DNA from: Bacilli bacterium
Lineage (GTDB): Bacteria; Bacillota; Bacilli; Tumebacillales; JAQBPP01
Direction of reading: 5' to 3'
DNA length: 16,690 nt
Assembly: GCA_028287455.1 (NCBI GenBank)
Contig: JAQBPP010000079.1
Span: 1-16,690 of the forward strand
A program made the position numbers and the translations under genes. The notes beneath the pieces were generated by a model. It was not told the origin of the DNA and did no database searches. It saw only the letters and a program-made list of their open reading frames with translations. Numbering within the stretch: the stretch's first letter is position 1; each line of letters starts with the position of its first letter. Below, piece after piece: positions 8,534 through 14,180 of this stretch.

Positions 8534-9226
8534 ATTACGAATCGTACAAAAGTACTGCTTGCAGATAACGATCCTCATGTACAAGATTTGATGCGTCATT
8601 CTTTTAAGCAGAAGTTTGAGCTGCTTGAAGCAAACGATGGTAAAATGGCTGTTCAACTTGTACGCTCGCAGTCACCTGATCTGGTGATTCTGGATGCGAT
8701 GATACCCATTATGGGTGGCCATGAGGTTTGCAGGGAAATTCGGCGCAATTCGGATGTTCCGATTATTCTGCTGTCAGACAAAGATGATGTAATTGACCGA
8801 GTGCTTGGGCTGGAATTAGGCGCCGACGATTATGTAATGAAACCGTTCATCCCGTGTGAGTTAATTGCCCGGATGAAGGCGATCTTCAGGCGAATGCAGC
8901 CCAGGTGGATGGGACAAGTACAACAGTGCGCTGTACTGAAATTCCAGGATCTGAGCCTGGATTCCACGCGGCGTGAAGTCATCGTGAAGGGACAAAAAGT
9001 ACAATTTCGGCCAAAGGAGTTTAATCTTCTGTTTCACATGGCAAATTCGCCGGGGATTGTGTTCACGCGTGAACTGCTGCTGGATCAAATCTGGGGCAGT
9101 GATTTTTATCGGGATACGCGCACCGTCGATGTGCATGTAAAGAAGATCCGCCAGAGATTAAGGGAGTTGGACTCTGATGTGATGCATACCGTTTGGGGAG
9201 TAGGTTATAAATTTGAGATTGTGTGA
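8534..9226 (+). CDS. OmpR/PhoB-family response regulator (orphan), probable ATT start
   Basis: Response regulator of 230 aa counted from ATT at 8534. The receiver domain has phospho-acceptor D54 (VILDAMIPIMGG) and K103 (YVMKPF). The acidic pocket reads ADND (D11-N12-D13), so the second of the usual aspartate pair is asparagine. The OmpR-type winged helix is in the last 100 residues (RPKEFNLLFHMANSPG, RTVDVHVKKIRQRL, WGVGYKFE). No histidine kinase lies beside it. Start choice: the perfect ribosome binding site AAGGAGG is at 8521-8527. The in-frame TTG at 8528 touches it directly and is too close. ATT at 8534 sits 6 nt after it and gives MTNRTKVLLADND, a normal-looking N-terminus. No in-frame ATG or GTG exists in this stretch. 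A TTG start at 8528 would give 232 aa. Confidence 0.9.
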   Translation: MTNRTKVLLADNDPHVQDLMRHSFKQKFELLEANDGKMAVQLVRSQSPDLVILDAMIPIMGGHEVCREIRRNSDVPIILLSDKDDVIDRVLGLELGADDYVMKPFIPCELIARMKAIFRRMQPRWMGQVQQCAVLKFQDLSLDSTRREVIVKGQKVQFRPKEFNLLFHMANSPGIVFTRELLLDQIWGSDFYRDTRTVDVHVKKIRQRLRELDSDVMHTVWGVGYKFEIV

Positions 9227-9233
9227 ATTTCAC

Positions 9234-9270
9234 AGACCACATTCTGACAACAAAGGAATGTGGTCTTTTT
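9234..9270 (+). terminator. Rho-independent terminator of the orphan response regulator
   Basis: A perfect 11-bp stem AGACCACATTC/GAATGTGGTCT (9234-9244 with 9256-9266) and an 11-nt loop are followed by TTTTT (9266-9270), just after the stop codon. Confidence 0.9.
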
Positions 9271-9308
9271 GCAACGGAAATAATTTGTACCATAAATAGT
9301 TAGGTACT

Positions 9309-9380
9309 CACCCTTTCGTACAGTTTGGCATAAGCCATATTGTCGTAAAGTATCGAGAGTCAACTCGTACGAAAGGGGTG
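9309..9380 (+). promoter_or_regulatory. Structured leader or paired operators covering the MFS ribosome binding site
   Basis: CCCTTTCGTAC (9311-9321) and GTACGAAAGGG (9367-9377) are perfect inverted repeats; allowing one bulged C the match extends to 9309-9380. The right arm contains the ribosome binding site of the MFS gene. Between the arms lie two small possible hairpins: TGGC-ATAA-GCCA (9326-9337) and CGAG-AGTCAA-CTCG (9354-9367, sharing one base with the outer stem). If transcription starts upstream, this could fold as a three-way junction that hides the ribosome binding site. Alternatively TTGGCA (9325-9330) and TAAAGT (9346-9351) may be a promoter flanked by two operators. The sequence does not decide. 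Confidence 0.5.
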
Positions 9381-9386
9381 TTTACT

Positions 9387-10610
9387 ATGGGACTATTCAC
9401 TGCGCGGACGCATGGACTGCCAAAATCACCTTCGATCAACCGAATTCTTACGGTTTCCGGATTTGGATTACTGTTCGACTCGATGGACAATGCACTGTTG
9501 GCATTCGTACTCACCTCAATAGGAACACAATGGCATTTGTCGCCTGGTCTCCTGGGATTGATTGGGAGCGTTAGTTTCATAGGAATGGCCGTAGGGTCGG
9601 CGTTAGCAGGCTTGTTTGCAGACCGATTTGGCAGAAGATCTGTCTTTATGTGGACCTTGCTGATTTACAGTATTGCTACAGGGTTGACAGCATTTGCTTG
9701 GGGAGTAGGGATTTTCGTTGTTTTGCGTTTCTTAGTTGGGTTCGGAATCGGGGGAGAGTTGCCCGTGGCAACCACCTATGTCCTGGAGTCGTCTCCTGAG
9801 GAAGAGCGCGGCAGACGAGTGGTATATTTAGAAACTTTCTGGGCGCTTGGTTCGTTGGCTGCTGCGCTTATCTCATTTTTCATTGTACCGTCTTTTGGAT
9901 GGCGTGTAGTCTTTTTGATTGGCGCACTGCCAGCACTATACACGTTGATACTTAGAAACGCTTTGCCAGAGTCTGTCGAATTTATAGCGCTTGCAGAAAA
10001 TAAGAGCATGAAGAAGTCGTTTCGAACTCTGTGGTCAAATGAGTTAGTCGCCAGCACTGTAGTGACTTCTTTACTATGGTTCATTATGAACTTCGCATAC
10101 TACGGTATGTTTCTCTGGCTTCCATCAGTCCTTTATTATAAAGGGTATTCCCTGGTGCACAGTATTGGCTACGTGCTGATCATGACGATCGCGCAGGTTC
10201 CTGGTTATCTGACCGCTGCTTGGCTGGTGGAAAAATGGGGCAGAAAGCGTACGCTTGTTCCGGCTTTGCTGTGCACATCGTTATCTGCACTGGGGTTTGG
10301 TTTTTCGCACAGCACAGTATGGTTAATCGTGTTTGGACTACTATTAAATTACTTTATGCTTGGTGCTTTTGCCGGCACGTATATTTTTACTGTCGAACAA
10401 TTTCCGACATTGGCTAGAGCCTCTGGCATTGGCTGGGCTGCCGGTTTTGGCAGGATTGGCGGAGTGATTGCACCGTTCTTGGTAGGGGCTCTCATTGGAA
10501 GGAGCGTAGGGTATCCAACGATTTTCAGTATCTTCTTCGTCACCGTGCTAATCGGATTTGTAATAGTAGGACTCTTTGGACGTGAAACAAAAGCAAATAA
10601 ATTGAATTAG
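9387..10610 (+). CDS. MFS transporter (aromatic acid:H+ symporter / NiaP-like branch)
   Basis: Twelve-helix major facilitator of 407 aa. ATG 9387 is chosen because it is 6 nt after AAAGGGGTG; an in-frame GTG at 9378 would lie inside that ribosome binding site. The first helix carries FGLLFDSMDNALLAFVLTSI, the aspartate-bearing TM1 pattern of the sugar-porter/AAHS-type branch. Motif A is in loop 2-3 (GLFADRFGRRSVF). TM4 and the following loop carry GFGIGGELPVATTYVLESSPEEERGR-type residues, and a second motif-A-like loop (LVEKWGRKRTL) opens the C-terminal half. Related proteins carry nicotinate, benzoate-like acids or unknown organic acids; the substrate is not assignable. It stands alone between two terminators. 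Its leader has an inverted repeat that includes the ribosome binding site. Confidence 0.88.
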   Translation: MGLFTARTHGLPKSPSINRILTVSGFGLLFDSMDNALLAFVLTSIGTQWHLSPGLLGLIGSVSFIGMAVGSALAGLFADRFGRRSVFMWTLLIYSIATGLTAFAWGVGIFVVLRFLVGFGIGGELPVATTYVLESSPEEERGRRVVYLETFWALGSLAAALISFFIVPSFGWRVVFLIGALPALYTLILRNALPESVEFIALAENKSMKKSFRTLWSNELVASTVVTSLLWFIMNFAYYGMFLWLPSVLYYKGYSLVHSIGYVLIMTIAQVPGYLTAAWLVEKWGRKRTLVPALLCTSLSALGFGFSHSTVWLIVFGLLLNYFMLGAFAGTYIFTVEQFPTLARASGIGWAAGFGRIGGVIAPFLVGALIGRSVGYPTIFSIFFVTVLIGFVIVGLFGRETKANKLN

Positions 10611-10640
10611 CAGACTTGACATTGTTGCCCGTGAGCATAT

Positions 10641-10684
10641 AAAAAATAGCCGTTCACTCCCTAAGTAGTGAACGGCGTCTTTTC
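10641..10684. terminator. Bidirectional terminator between convergent genes
   Basis: A 10-bp stem GCCGTTCACT/AGTGAACGGC (10649-10658 with 10667-10676) and an 8-nt loop are flanked by A6 on the left (10641-10646) and TCTTTT on the right. It is therefore a good terminator for the minus-strand gene and a moderate one for the MFS gene. Confidence 0.88.
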
Positions 10685-10691
10685 AACATGT

Positions 10692-12713
10692 TTAATTGTA
10701 ATTAAACGCATCCAGTACCATATAGTGTCCTGAGTTTTGGACAATTTTGATCGTGTGTGTACCTGGTGTTGACCAAGATTTGCTGTAAACTGCTTGCTGT
10801 GCAACTCTTGCAGCATTGTAACAGTTCACAGTTTGATCGAGAACGCCATCGATATAGACATCCACGTTGCCTTCATCCGTATTCTCTTCAGTTACGTACT
10901 CCACAGACTTGCCAAAAAAAGTAAAGGATGCGGAATTTCCGGAAGCGGCGGTATAATGTACGTCATTATTGTAGTCCCCTACTCCCCGATTGGAGGAGTA
11001 ATTCCAGCCGGAACTGTAACTGATCGAGGAATCAGAATCATTAACAGGGGACGGATAATCGTAAACCGCCATTTCATTGATCGTCGGATCACCGCTTGCA
11101 CTAATTAGGTTTAGTCTTAAATATCTGGAGGTAACTGGTGAGAAATTAATGGTTTTGTTCGAGCCGATTGTCGTGCCCGCTGTACCCGGAATATCCGTAT
11201 ACGTTGAGCCACCTTCCGAGGACTGCAGCGTATAAGAGGTCACGCGCTGGAACGATGTTTCATTGAGTACAACCTGGTTGTAAGTCGTATCGATACCAAA
11301 ATCGACATTCAGCCATTGATTCGTAGGATTCGTTGATGCCCATCGGGTGCTCAGTTTTCCGTCAAACGCATTGCTCGCCGGATAACTGGAACTCCACGTT
11401 GTAGAGGCACTGTAGGATTTGCCCAGAGCTAAATTCCCTGAGCTGTTAAGCACTGTCTTCATTAACATAATCCGGGCAAAGTAGCTGGGGCTCGAAGGAA
11501 CCACGCTCATAAATGAACTGTTGCAAATCAGTTTATAATCGAGCGCGTTGTACGGTGCAATATGAAGATACTCACTCCATAGTCGGGCAAGGGTACCGGA
11601 TGATGGGTCACCATTAACTTTATTGTAGAAATCTCCGTTACCAGTTGAAATCTCATCGAGCACCGTATTGGCGAGGCCAGTCAGTGTGGACGATGTCACG
11701 CCATAGCGGCCGCTCTCATAGGCGCGGACCATTCCCATCAGGTCATAAGCTGCGTGGACGCCGTTGGCATCTTCCACATGGCCTGTATCGCCAGAGGCGT
11801 AATTCCAGGTATAGACCTGATCGCCGTTGCCGCTTTGATAAGGGGTTAATTCGTTGGTAAACCAGTTTACCGAGGCTTGTACGATGGCATTGTATTGGGA
11901 AACCCGGTTTGAATCGTCTCCTAAAATCAAGTGGCAGTCTGCAAGGCGCTGAAACCCTCCATTGATCATCATCTGCTGGTTCCAAGGAATAGGCGTACCA
12001 GGTGTGCCATAGTTATTGGAATCCCACGCAGGATCACTCGGCCAATACTGCAAATTAGTGCCAGAGTGTATGAAATTTGGAATCATATAGGTATCTTCGG
12101 TTTGATCCAGTTCAGTGACGTAAGTCTGTGCTCTTTGCAAGTAAGTAGCACCGAGATTATCAGGATCACCGAATGATACATTAGTGTTCCATAAGGATGG
12201 GTCTTGCAGAATCAGTTTCGCACAGTAGGAGATATGAGCTATGACATCTCCGTTTTCACTGCCAGAATAGCCTGCATTGGTGGCATCAGGCGATTTATTG
12301 GGCCAAACCAGATCTCTTTGACCGTTCCACAGAATCCGTCCAGTGTTAGGGTCGTTTCTAGCAGCAAGCATGGTATCGGCAAAATGGATCATGGTATCCA
12401 GGATCGTGGTATCATGGGTAATCTCATACATGATGCCCATCGATTCGACATCTTCACCGCTTTTGCCATAAACAAAGTCGTTGCCAGGCGTGTAATTATT
12501 GACCGGCAGAGGAATGGAAGGCAGATACTGGTTATAGGAATTGATTTCATTTTGTGTCACTGGACCGTCGAGACTGTCCACAACAAGAGATGCAGCGAAT
12601 GATAAACTCGGTTTGGAAATATAGAGAACCGAAAGCGTTAACATTGAGGCCATTATAGAAAGTAGCATTCGTCTGCGCATTGGTCTTTTGTGTGCATGAG
12701 CTAAATTGACCAC
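10692..12713 (-). CDS. Secreted carbohydrate-active protein: alpha/alpha-barrel-like catalytic region, F5/8 type C domain and C-terminal beta-sandwich
   Basis: Exported protein of 673 aa. The GTG start at 12713 is supported by AGGAGGG (12727-12721) with 7-nt spacing. Residues 1-41 form a signal peptide (RRRM, a hydrophobic core, cleavage near SFA-A). Residues about 42-426 look like a helical barrel of the kind found in polysaccharide lyases and six-hairpin glycosidases, with motifs such as GKSGEDVESMGIMYE, GYSGSENGDVIAHISY and WNYASGDTGHVEDANG; I cannot name the CAZy family. Residues 427-554 are a discoidin/F5/8 type C (CBM32-like) domain (NLALGKSYSAS, SNAFDGKLSTRWAS, QWLNVDFG). Residues 555-673 are a second beta-sandwich (GDYNNDVHYTAASG, VDVYIDGV, WSTPGTHTIKI). 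No cell-wall anchor is seen, so it is probably released. A perfect cre box overlaps its promoter. It lies 164 bp downstream of, and co-directional with, the split sigma factor genes. Confidence 0.85.
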   Translation of the reverse strand: MVNLAHAHKRPMRRRMLLSIMASMLTLSVLYISKPSLSFAASLVVDSLDGPVTQNEINSYNQYLPSIPLPVNNYTPGNDFVYGKSGEDVESMGIMYEITHDTTILDTMIHFADTMLAARNDPNTGRILWNGQRDLVWPNKSPDATNAGYSGSENGDVIAHISYCAKLILQDPSLWNTNVSFGDPDNLGATYLQRAQTYVTELDQTEDTYMIPNFIHSGTNLQYWPSDPAWDSNNYGTPGTPIPWNQQMMINGGFQRLADCHLILGDDSNRVSQYNAIVQASVNWFTNELTPYQSGNGDQVYTWNYASGDTGHVEDANGVHAAYDLMGMVRAYESGRYGVTSSTLTGLANTVLDEISTGNGDFYNKVNGDPSSGTLARLWSEYLHIAPYNALDYKLICNSSFMSVVPSSPSYFARIMLMKTVLNSSGNLALGKSYSASTTWSSSYPASNAFDGKLSTRWASTNPTNQWLNVDFGIDTTYNQVVLNETSFQRVTSYTLQSSEGGSTYTDIPGTAGTTIGSNKTINFSPVTSRYLRLNLISASGDPTINEMAVYDYPSPVNDSDSSISYSSGWNYSSNRGVGDYNNDVHYTAASGNSASFTFFGKSVEYVTEENTDEGNVDVYIDGVLDQTVNCYNAARVAQQAVYSKSWSTPGTHTIKIVQNSGHYMVLDAFNYN
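12630..12643 (-). promoter_or_regulatory. Second cre-like site inside the signal-peptide region
   Basis: CGAAAGCGTTAACA (read on the plus strand) matches the cre consensus TGWAARCGYTWNCW at 13 of 14 positions. It lies inside the first codons of the secreted enzyme gene, about 70 bp from its start, where it could act as a roadblock or as an auxiliary CcpA site. Chance similarity is possible. Confidence 0.4.
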
Positions 12714-12766
12714 AGCAAATCCCTCCTATAAGGTGATTAAATGCAACTGCCAGCGAAACACAAGAC

Positions 12767-12780
12767 AGTAAACGCTTTCA
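12767..12780 (-). promoter_or_regulatory. Catabolite-responsive element (cre)
   Basis: Read on the minus strand, TGAAAGCGTTTACT matches the CcpA cre consensus TGWAARCGYTWNCW at every position. It overlaps the end of the predicted -10 box and the likely transcription start of the secreted enzyme gene, a typical repression position. Glucose-type catabolite repression is therefore expected. Confidence 0.8.
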
Positions 12781-12808
12781 AGATAATTGATCATAGACTT
12801 TCAATCAA
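12780..12808 (-). promoter_or_regulatory. Promoter of the secreted enzyme gene
   Basis: On the minus strand, TTGATT (12808-12803) and TATCTT (12785-12780) are separated by exactly 17 bp. This places the start of transcription near 12773, inside the cre box. Confidence 0.5.
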
Positions 12809-12877
12809 CTAATACAACGGAATCACTCCCTTTCTTGTTACTTATAAAGGAGACATGAACAAGCGATTTTTACGCAT

Positions 12878-13090
12878 CTATTTTGAAAAATTTTTGTAGT
12901 AATTCTTGATGGATTGAATTAAAATGAGACGAATTTGTTGTGCGATGTCTTCGTCCACTCTTCCTTGAACTCGTGCATGTGCAGTAATAATCGGTTCAAA
13001 CCGTTTCACTAGTTCGGACAACGCTTCATCATCCTTATTGGACAAACACCACAGCAGCAAATCCCTTGTGGTCAGTTGGGAGTAGTCCAT
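12878..13090 (-). CDS. Sigma region 2-like small subunit (RsoA / HTH_16-like)
   Basis: A 70-aa protein with a low-complexity-free helical sequence: DLLLWCLSNKDDEALSELVK then DEDIAQQIRLILIQSIKNYY. The last stretch resembles sigma-70 region 2 (the ...EDL-Q-hhh...aI-nF pattern), and the whole resembles the HTH_16 family found in Tn916 Orf8 and the SigO co-factor RsoA (YvrHa). It carries no region 4. It overlaps the end of the upstream sigma region 4-like gene by 19 bp, and its ribosome binding site (CAGGAG, 8 nt before the ATG) lies inside that gene, so the two are co-translated. The likely role is to supply the core-RNA-polymerase and -10 recognition half of a split sigma factor. The assignment to RsoA rather than to a transposon Orf8 relative is uncertain; no integrase or excisionase is nearby. 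Confidence 0.72.
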   Translation of the reverse strand: MDYSQLTTRDLLLWCLSNKDDEALSELVKRFEPIITAHARVQGRVDEDIAQQIRLILIQSIKNYYKNFSK

Positions 13091-13461
13091 GCAGATAACT
13101 CCTGACGCAATTGTTGCAACCCTTTGATTTTAAGCCGACTTACTTGTTGCTGGGTAAGGTGTAGTTCGTGAGCTGCCTCCTGTTGGGTTTCTCCTGACAG
13201 ATACAGATGTTGTAAAACCAAAAATTGGAGTGTTGGGAGTGAACACAGTAAAAGATAGAGTTCACTATCATAAAAATCCTGTGCGGCTCTTTCGTTAGGA
13301 ATGAACTCTACTAATTCATCTTCTTCGTTCGTGGTGACTTGAAGGGAAATCGTGTCGTTGTAAAAGCGGTTTTGTTCACGTCTCGCCCGAATGGCGGCAT
13401 GTTTAATTACGGTTACACACCAAGCAATTTCACGATCCATTTGCAAATGCTTGTCTGACAT
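13072..13461 (-). CDS. Sigma-70 region 4-type protein (SigO / Tn916 Orf7-like)
   Basis: A 129-aa protein with a region 4 helix-turn-helix at about residues 75-122 (LCSLPTLQFLVLQHLYLSG, then TQQEAAHELHLTQQQVSRLKIKGLQQLRQEL), the part that contacts the -35 element. The N-terminal half (DREIAWCVTVIKHAAIRARREQ) is helical, but a complete region 2 is missing, so alone it would be an incomplete sigma factor. Length compares with about 140 aa for Tn916 Orf7-type proteins and about 190 aa for B. subtilis SigO. The ATG follows GAGGTGA (13474-13468) at 6-nt spacing. It is the first gene after a c-di-GMP riboswitch and terminator, and its partner gene overlaps its 3' end. Its targets are unknown; the co-directional secreted enzyme gene downstream is a candidate. 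Confidence 0.82.
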   Translation of the reverse strand: MSDKHLQMDREIAWCVTVIKHAAIRARREQNRFYNDTISLQVTTNEEDELVEFIPNERAAQDFYDSELYLLLCSLPTLQFLVLQHLYLSGETQQEAAHELHLTQQQVSRLKIKGLQQLRQELSAWTTPN

Positions 13462-13508
13462 CCAAGGTCACCTCTATTCAAAGTTTTATGCTTTGTCTAA
13501 AAGAGCCT

Positions 13509-13554
13509 AAAAAAATACGCCCTCCTTTCCGTCACAAAGACAGGAGGGGCGTAT
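13509..13554 (-). terminator. Riboswitch expression-platform terminator
   Basis: Read on the minus strand, ATACGCCCCTCCT (13554-13542) pairs with AGGAGGGCGTAT (13526-13515), with one bulged C and a 15-nt loop, and is followed by seven T (13515-13509). No minus-strand gene lies upstream of it, while the riboswitch does. It therefore acts as an attenuator in the leader of the sigma operon rather than as a gene-end terminator. Confidence 0.88.
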
Positions 13555-13561
13555 CATACAG

Positions 13562-13640
13562 CAACTGGCTGGCATCGTGACAATGATTCACATTAGCCCC
13601 TTTAGCTTTGCGTAGTCCGCTTTCACGGAGTTTCCCTATT
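13562..13640 (-). promoter_or_regulatory. Cyclic di-GMP-I riboswitch (GEMM-I aptamer)
   Basis: The minus-strand RNA carries the GEMM-I landmarks in order. AGGGAAAC is at 13636-13629. A hairpin UCCGU-GAAA-GCGGA has a GNRA tetraloop (13629-13616). The conserved ACGCAAAGC is at 13613-13605. A second helix opens with GGGGCUAA (13600-13593), carries a terminal GUGA/UCAC hairpin (13591-13588 with 13580-13577), and closes with GAUGCCAGCC (13576-13567). The CUAA...GAUGCC internal loop sits where the tetraloop receptor is in known aptamers. The outer P1 helix is not obvious. The aptamer is followed at once by an intrinsic terminator and then by the split sigma genes. Class I c-di-GMP riboswitches bind the second messenger c-di-GMP; here it should set transcription of the sigma operon. 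Confidence 0.9.
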
Positions 13641-13667
13641 AAATTCGAAAATTAAAAAAGATTAATC

Positions 13668-13695
13668 GTAATAGTAGTATAATTTAACCAGTCAA
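13668..13695 (-). promoter_or_regulatory. Likely promoter of the riboswitch-sigma operon
   Basis: On the minus strand, TTGACT (13695-13690) is followed after 16 bp by TATTAC (13673-13668). Transcription would begin near 13661, about 20 nt before the aptamer core. A TATAAT is also present on the plus strand at 13678-13683, without a -35 element. Confidence 0.4.
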
Positions 13696-13706
13696 ATTCT
13701 GCACCG

Positions 13707-13768
13707 CAAATCGCATTGTGATTGACCGCAATCTAGTTTGCGGTCAACTAGTCATCATGAGCGATTTG
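13707..13768. repeat. 62-nt nested inverted repeat in the divergent intergenic region
   Basis: An outer pair CAAATCGC/GCGATTTG (13707-13714 with 13761-13768) encloses a perfect inner pair TTGACCGCAA/TTGCGGTCAA (13722-13731 with 13738-13747) around a 6-nt loop. ATTGTG (13715-13720) also has a complement at 13778-13783. There is no T tract, so it is not a terminator. It lies between the sigma operon promoter and the divergent 75-codon gene and is probably a binding site for a dimeric regulator. Confidence 0.65.
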
Positions 13769-13863
13769 TCAATGGCACACAATTTAGATCTTTACGTCAA
13801 CTATAATATAGTTCACAATGGGCTCATAAACTTATCGCCACCATAGAGGAGAATGTCACTAGT

Positions 13864-14091
13864 ATGTTATTCATGTCAAGAGAACGCGAAGAAACACAGT
13901 TTTATGTGAATATGCCAGGTGTGCCAGAATTACATAAAAAATTAGTTACTCGGATTAGCGAGTGGGAAGATAACAGTTCAACTTTTAAAGACGAAGAAGG
14001 ACATCAGTTTAATCTCAGCAGCGACGATTTAATCCCCGGTTCCCGGATGGAAGATGTTCAGAAATTATTAAATAAATCAGATGATCTTTGA
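13864..14091 (+). CDS. Small acidic protein of unknown function
   Basis: A 75-aa reading frame, divergent from the split sigma operon. ATG 13864 lies 12 nt after GAGGAGA (13846-13852), and an internal ATG at 13873 is also possible. The protein is hydrophilic and rich in Glu, Asp and Lys. It has no signal peptide and no membrane segment, and shows the segments FYVNMPGVPELHKKLVTRI and FNLSSDDLIPGSRMEDVQKLL. I do not recognise the family. A consensus TATAAT at 13802-13807 could be its -10 box, though no fitting -35 is seen, which would suit an alternative sigma factor or an activator. The position next to a sigma pair raises the idea of a target gene or an anti-sigma-like partner, but nothing in the sequence proves this. 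Confidence 0.6.
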   Translation: MLFMSREREETQFYVNMPGVPELHKKLVTRISEWEDNSSTFKDEEGHQFNLSSDDLIPGSRMEDVQKLLNKSDDL

Positions 14092-14180
14092 GCGATGGGA
14101 ACTATATATTGATGACAACAGCATGACGATGATGATATTATCCGGAATAACAACGTTTGCTTAGGCGGGTTTTATGCAGT

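Noticed and set aside
11931..12602. Plus-strand open frames over the secreted enzyme gene
   Set aside because: They are antisense to a continuous 673-codon gene with signal peptide and known domains; their sequence shows no family features.
12878..13461. Tn916-like mobile element
   Set aside because: The two genes resemble Orf7/Orf8, but no integrase, excisionase, relaxase or terminal repeats are visible in the window.
14148..14161. cre-like sequence before the decayed binding-protein gene
   Set aside because: Only 12 of 14 positions fit and the mismatches fall on conserved bases; not enough to call.
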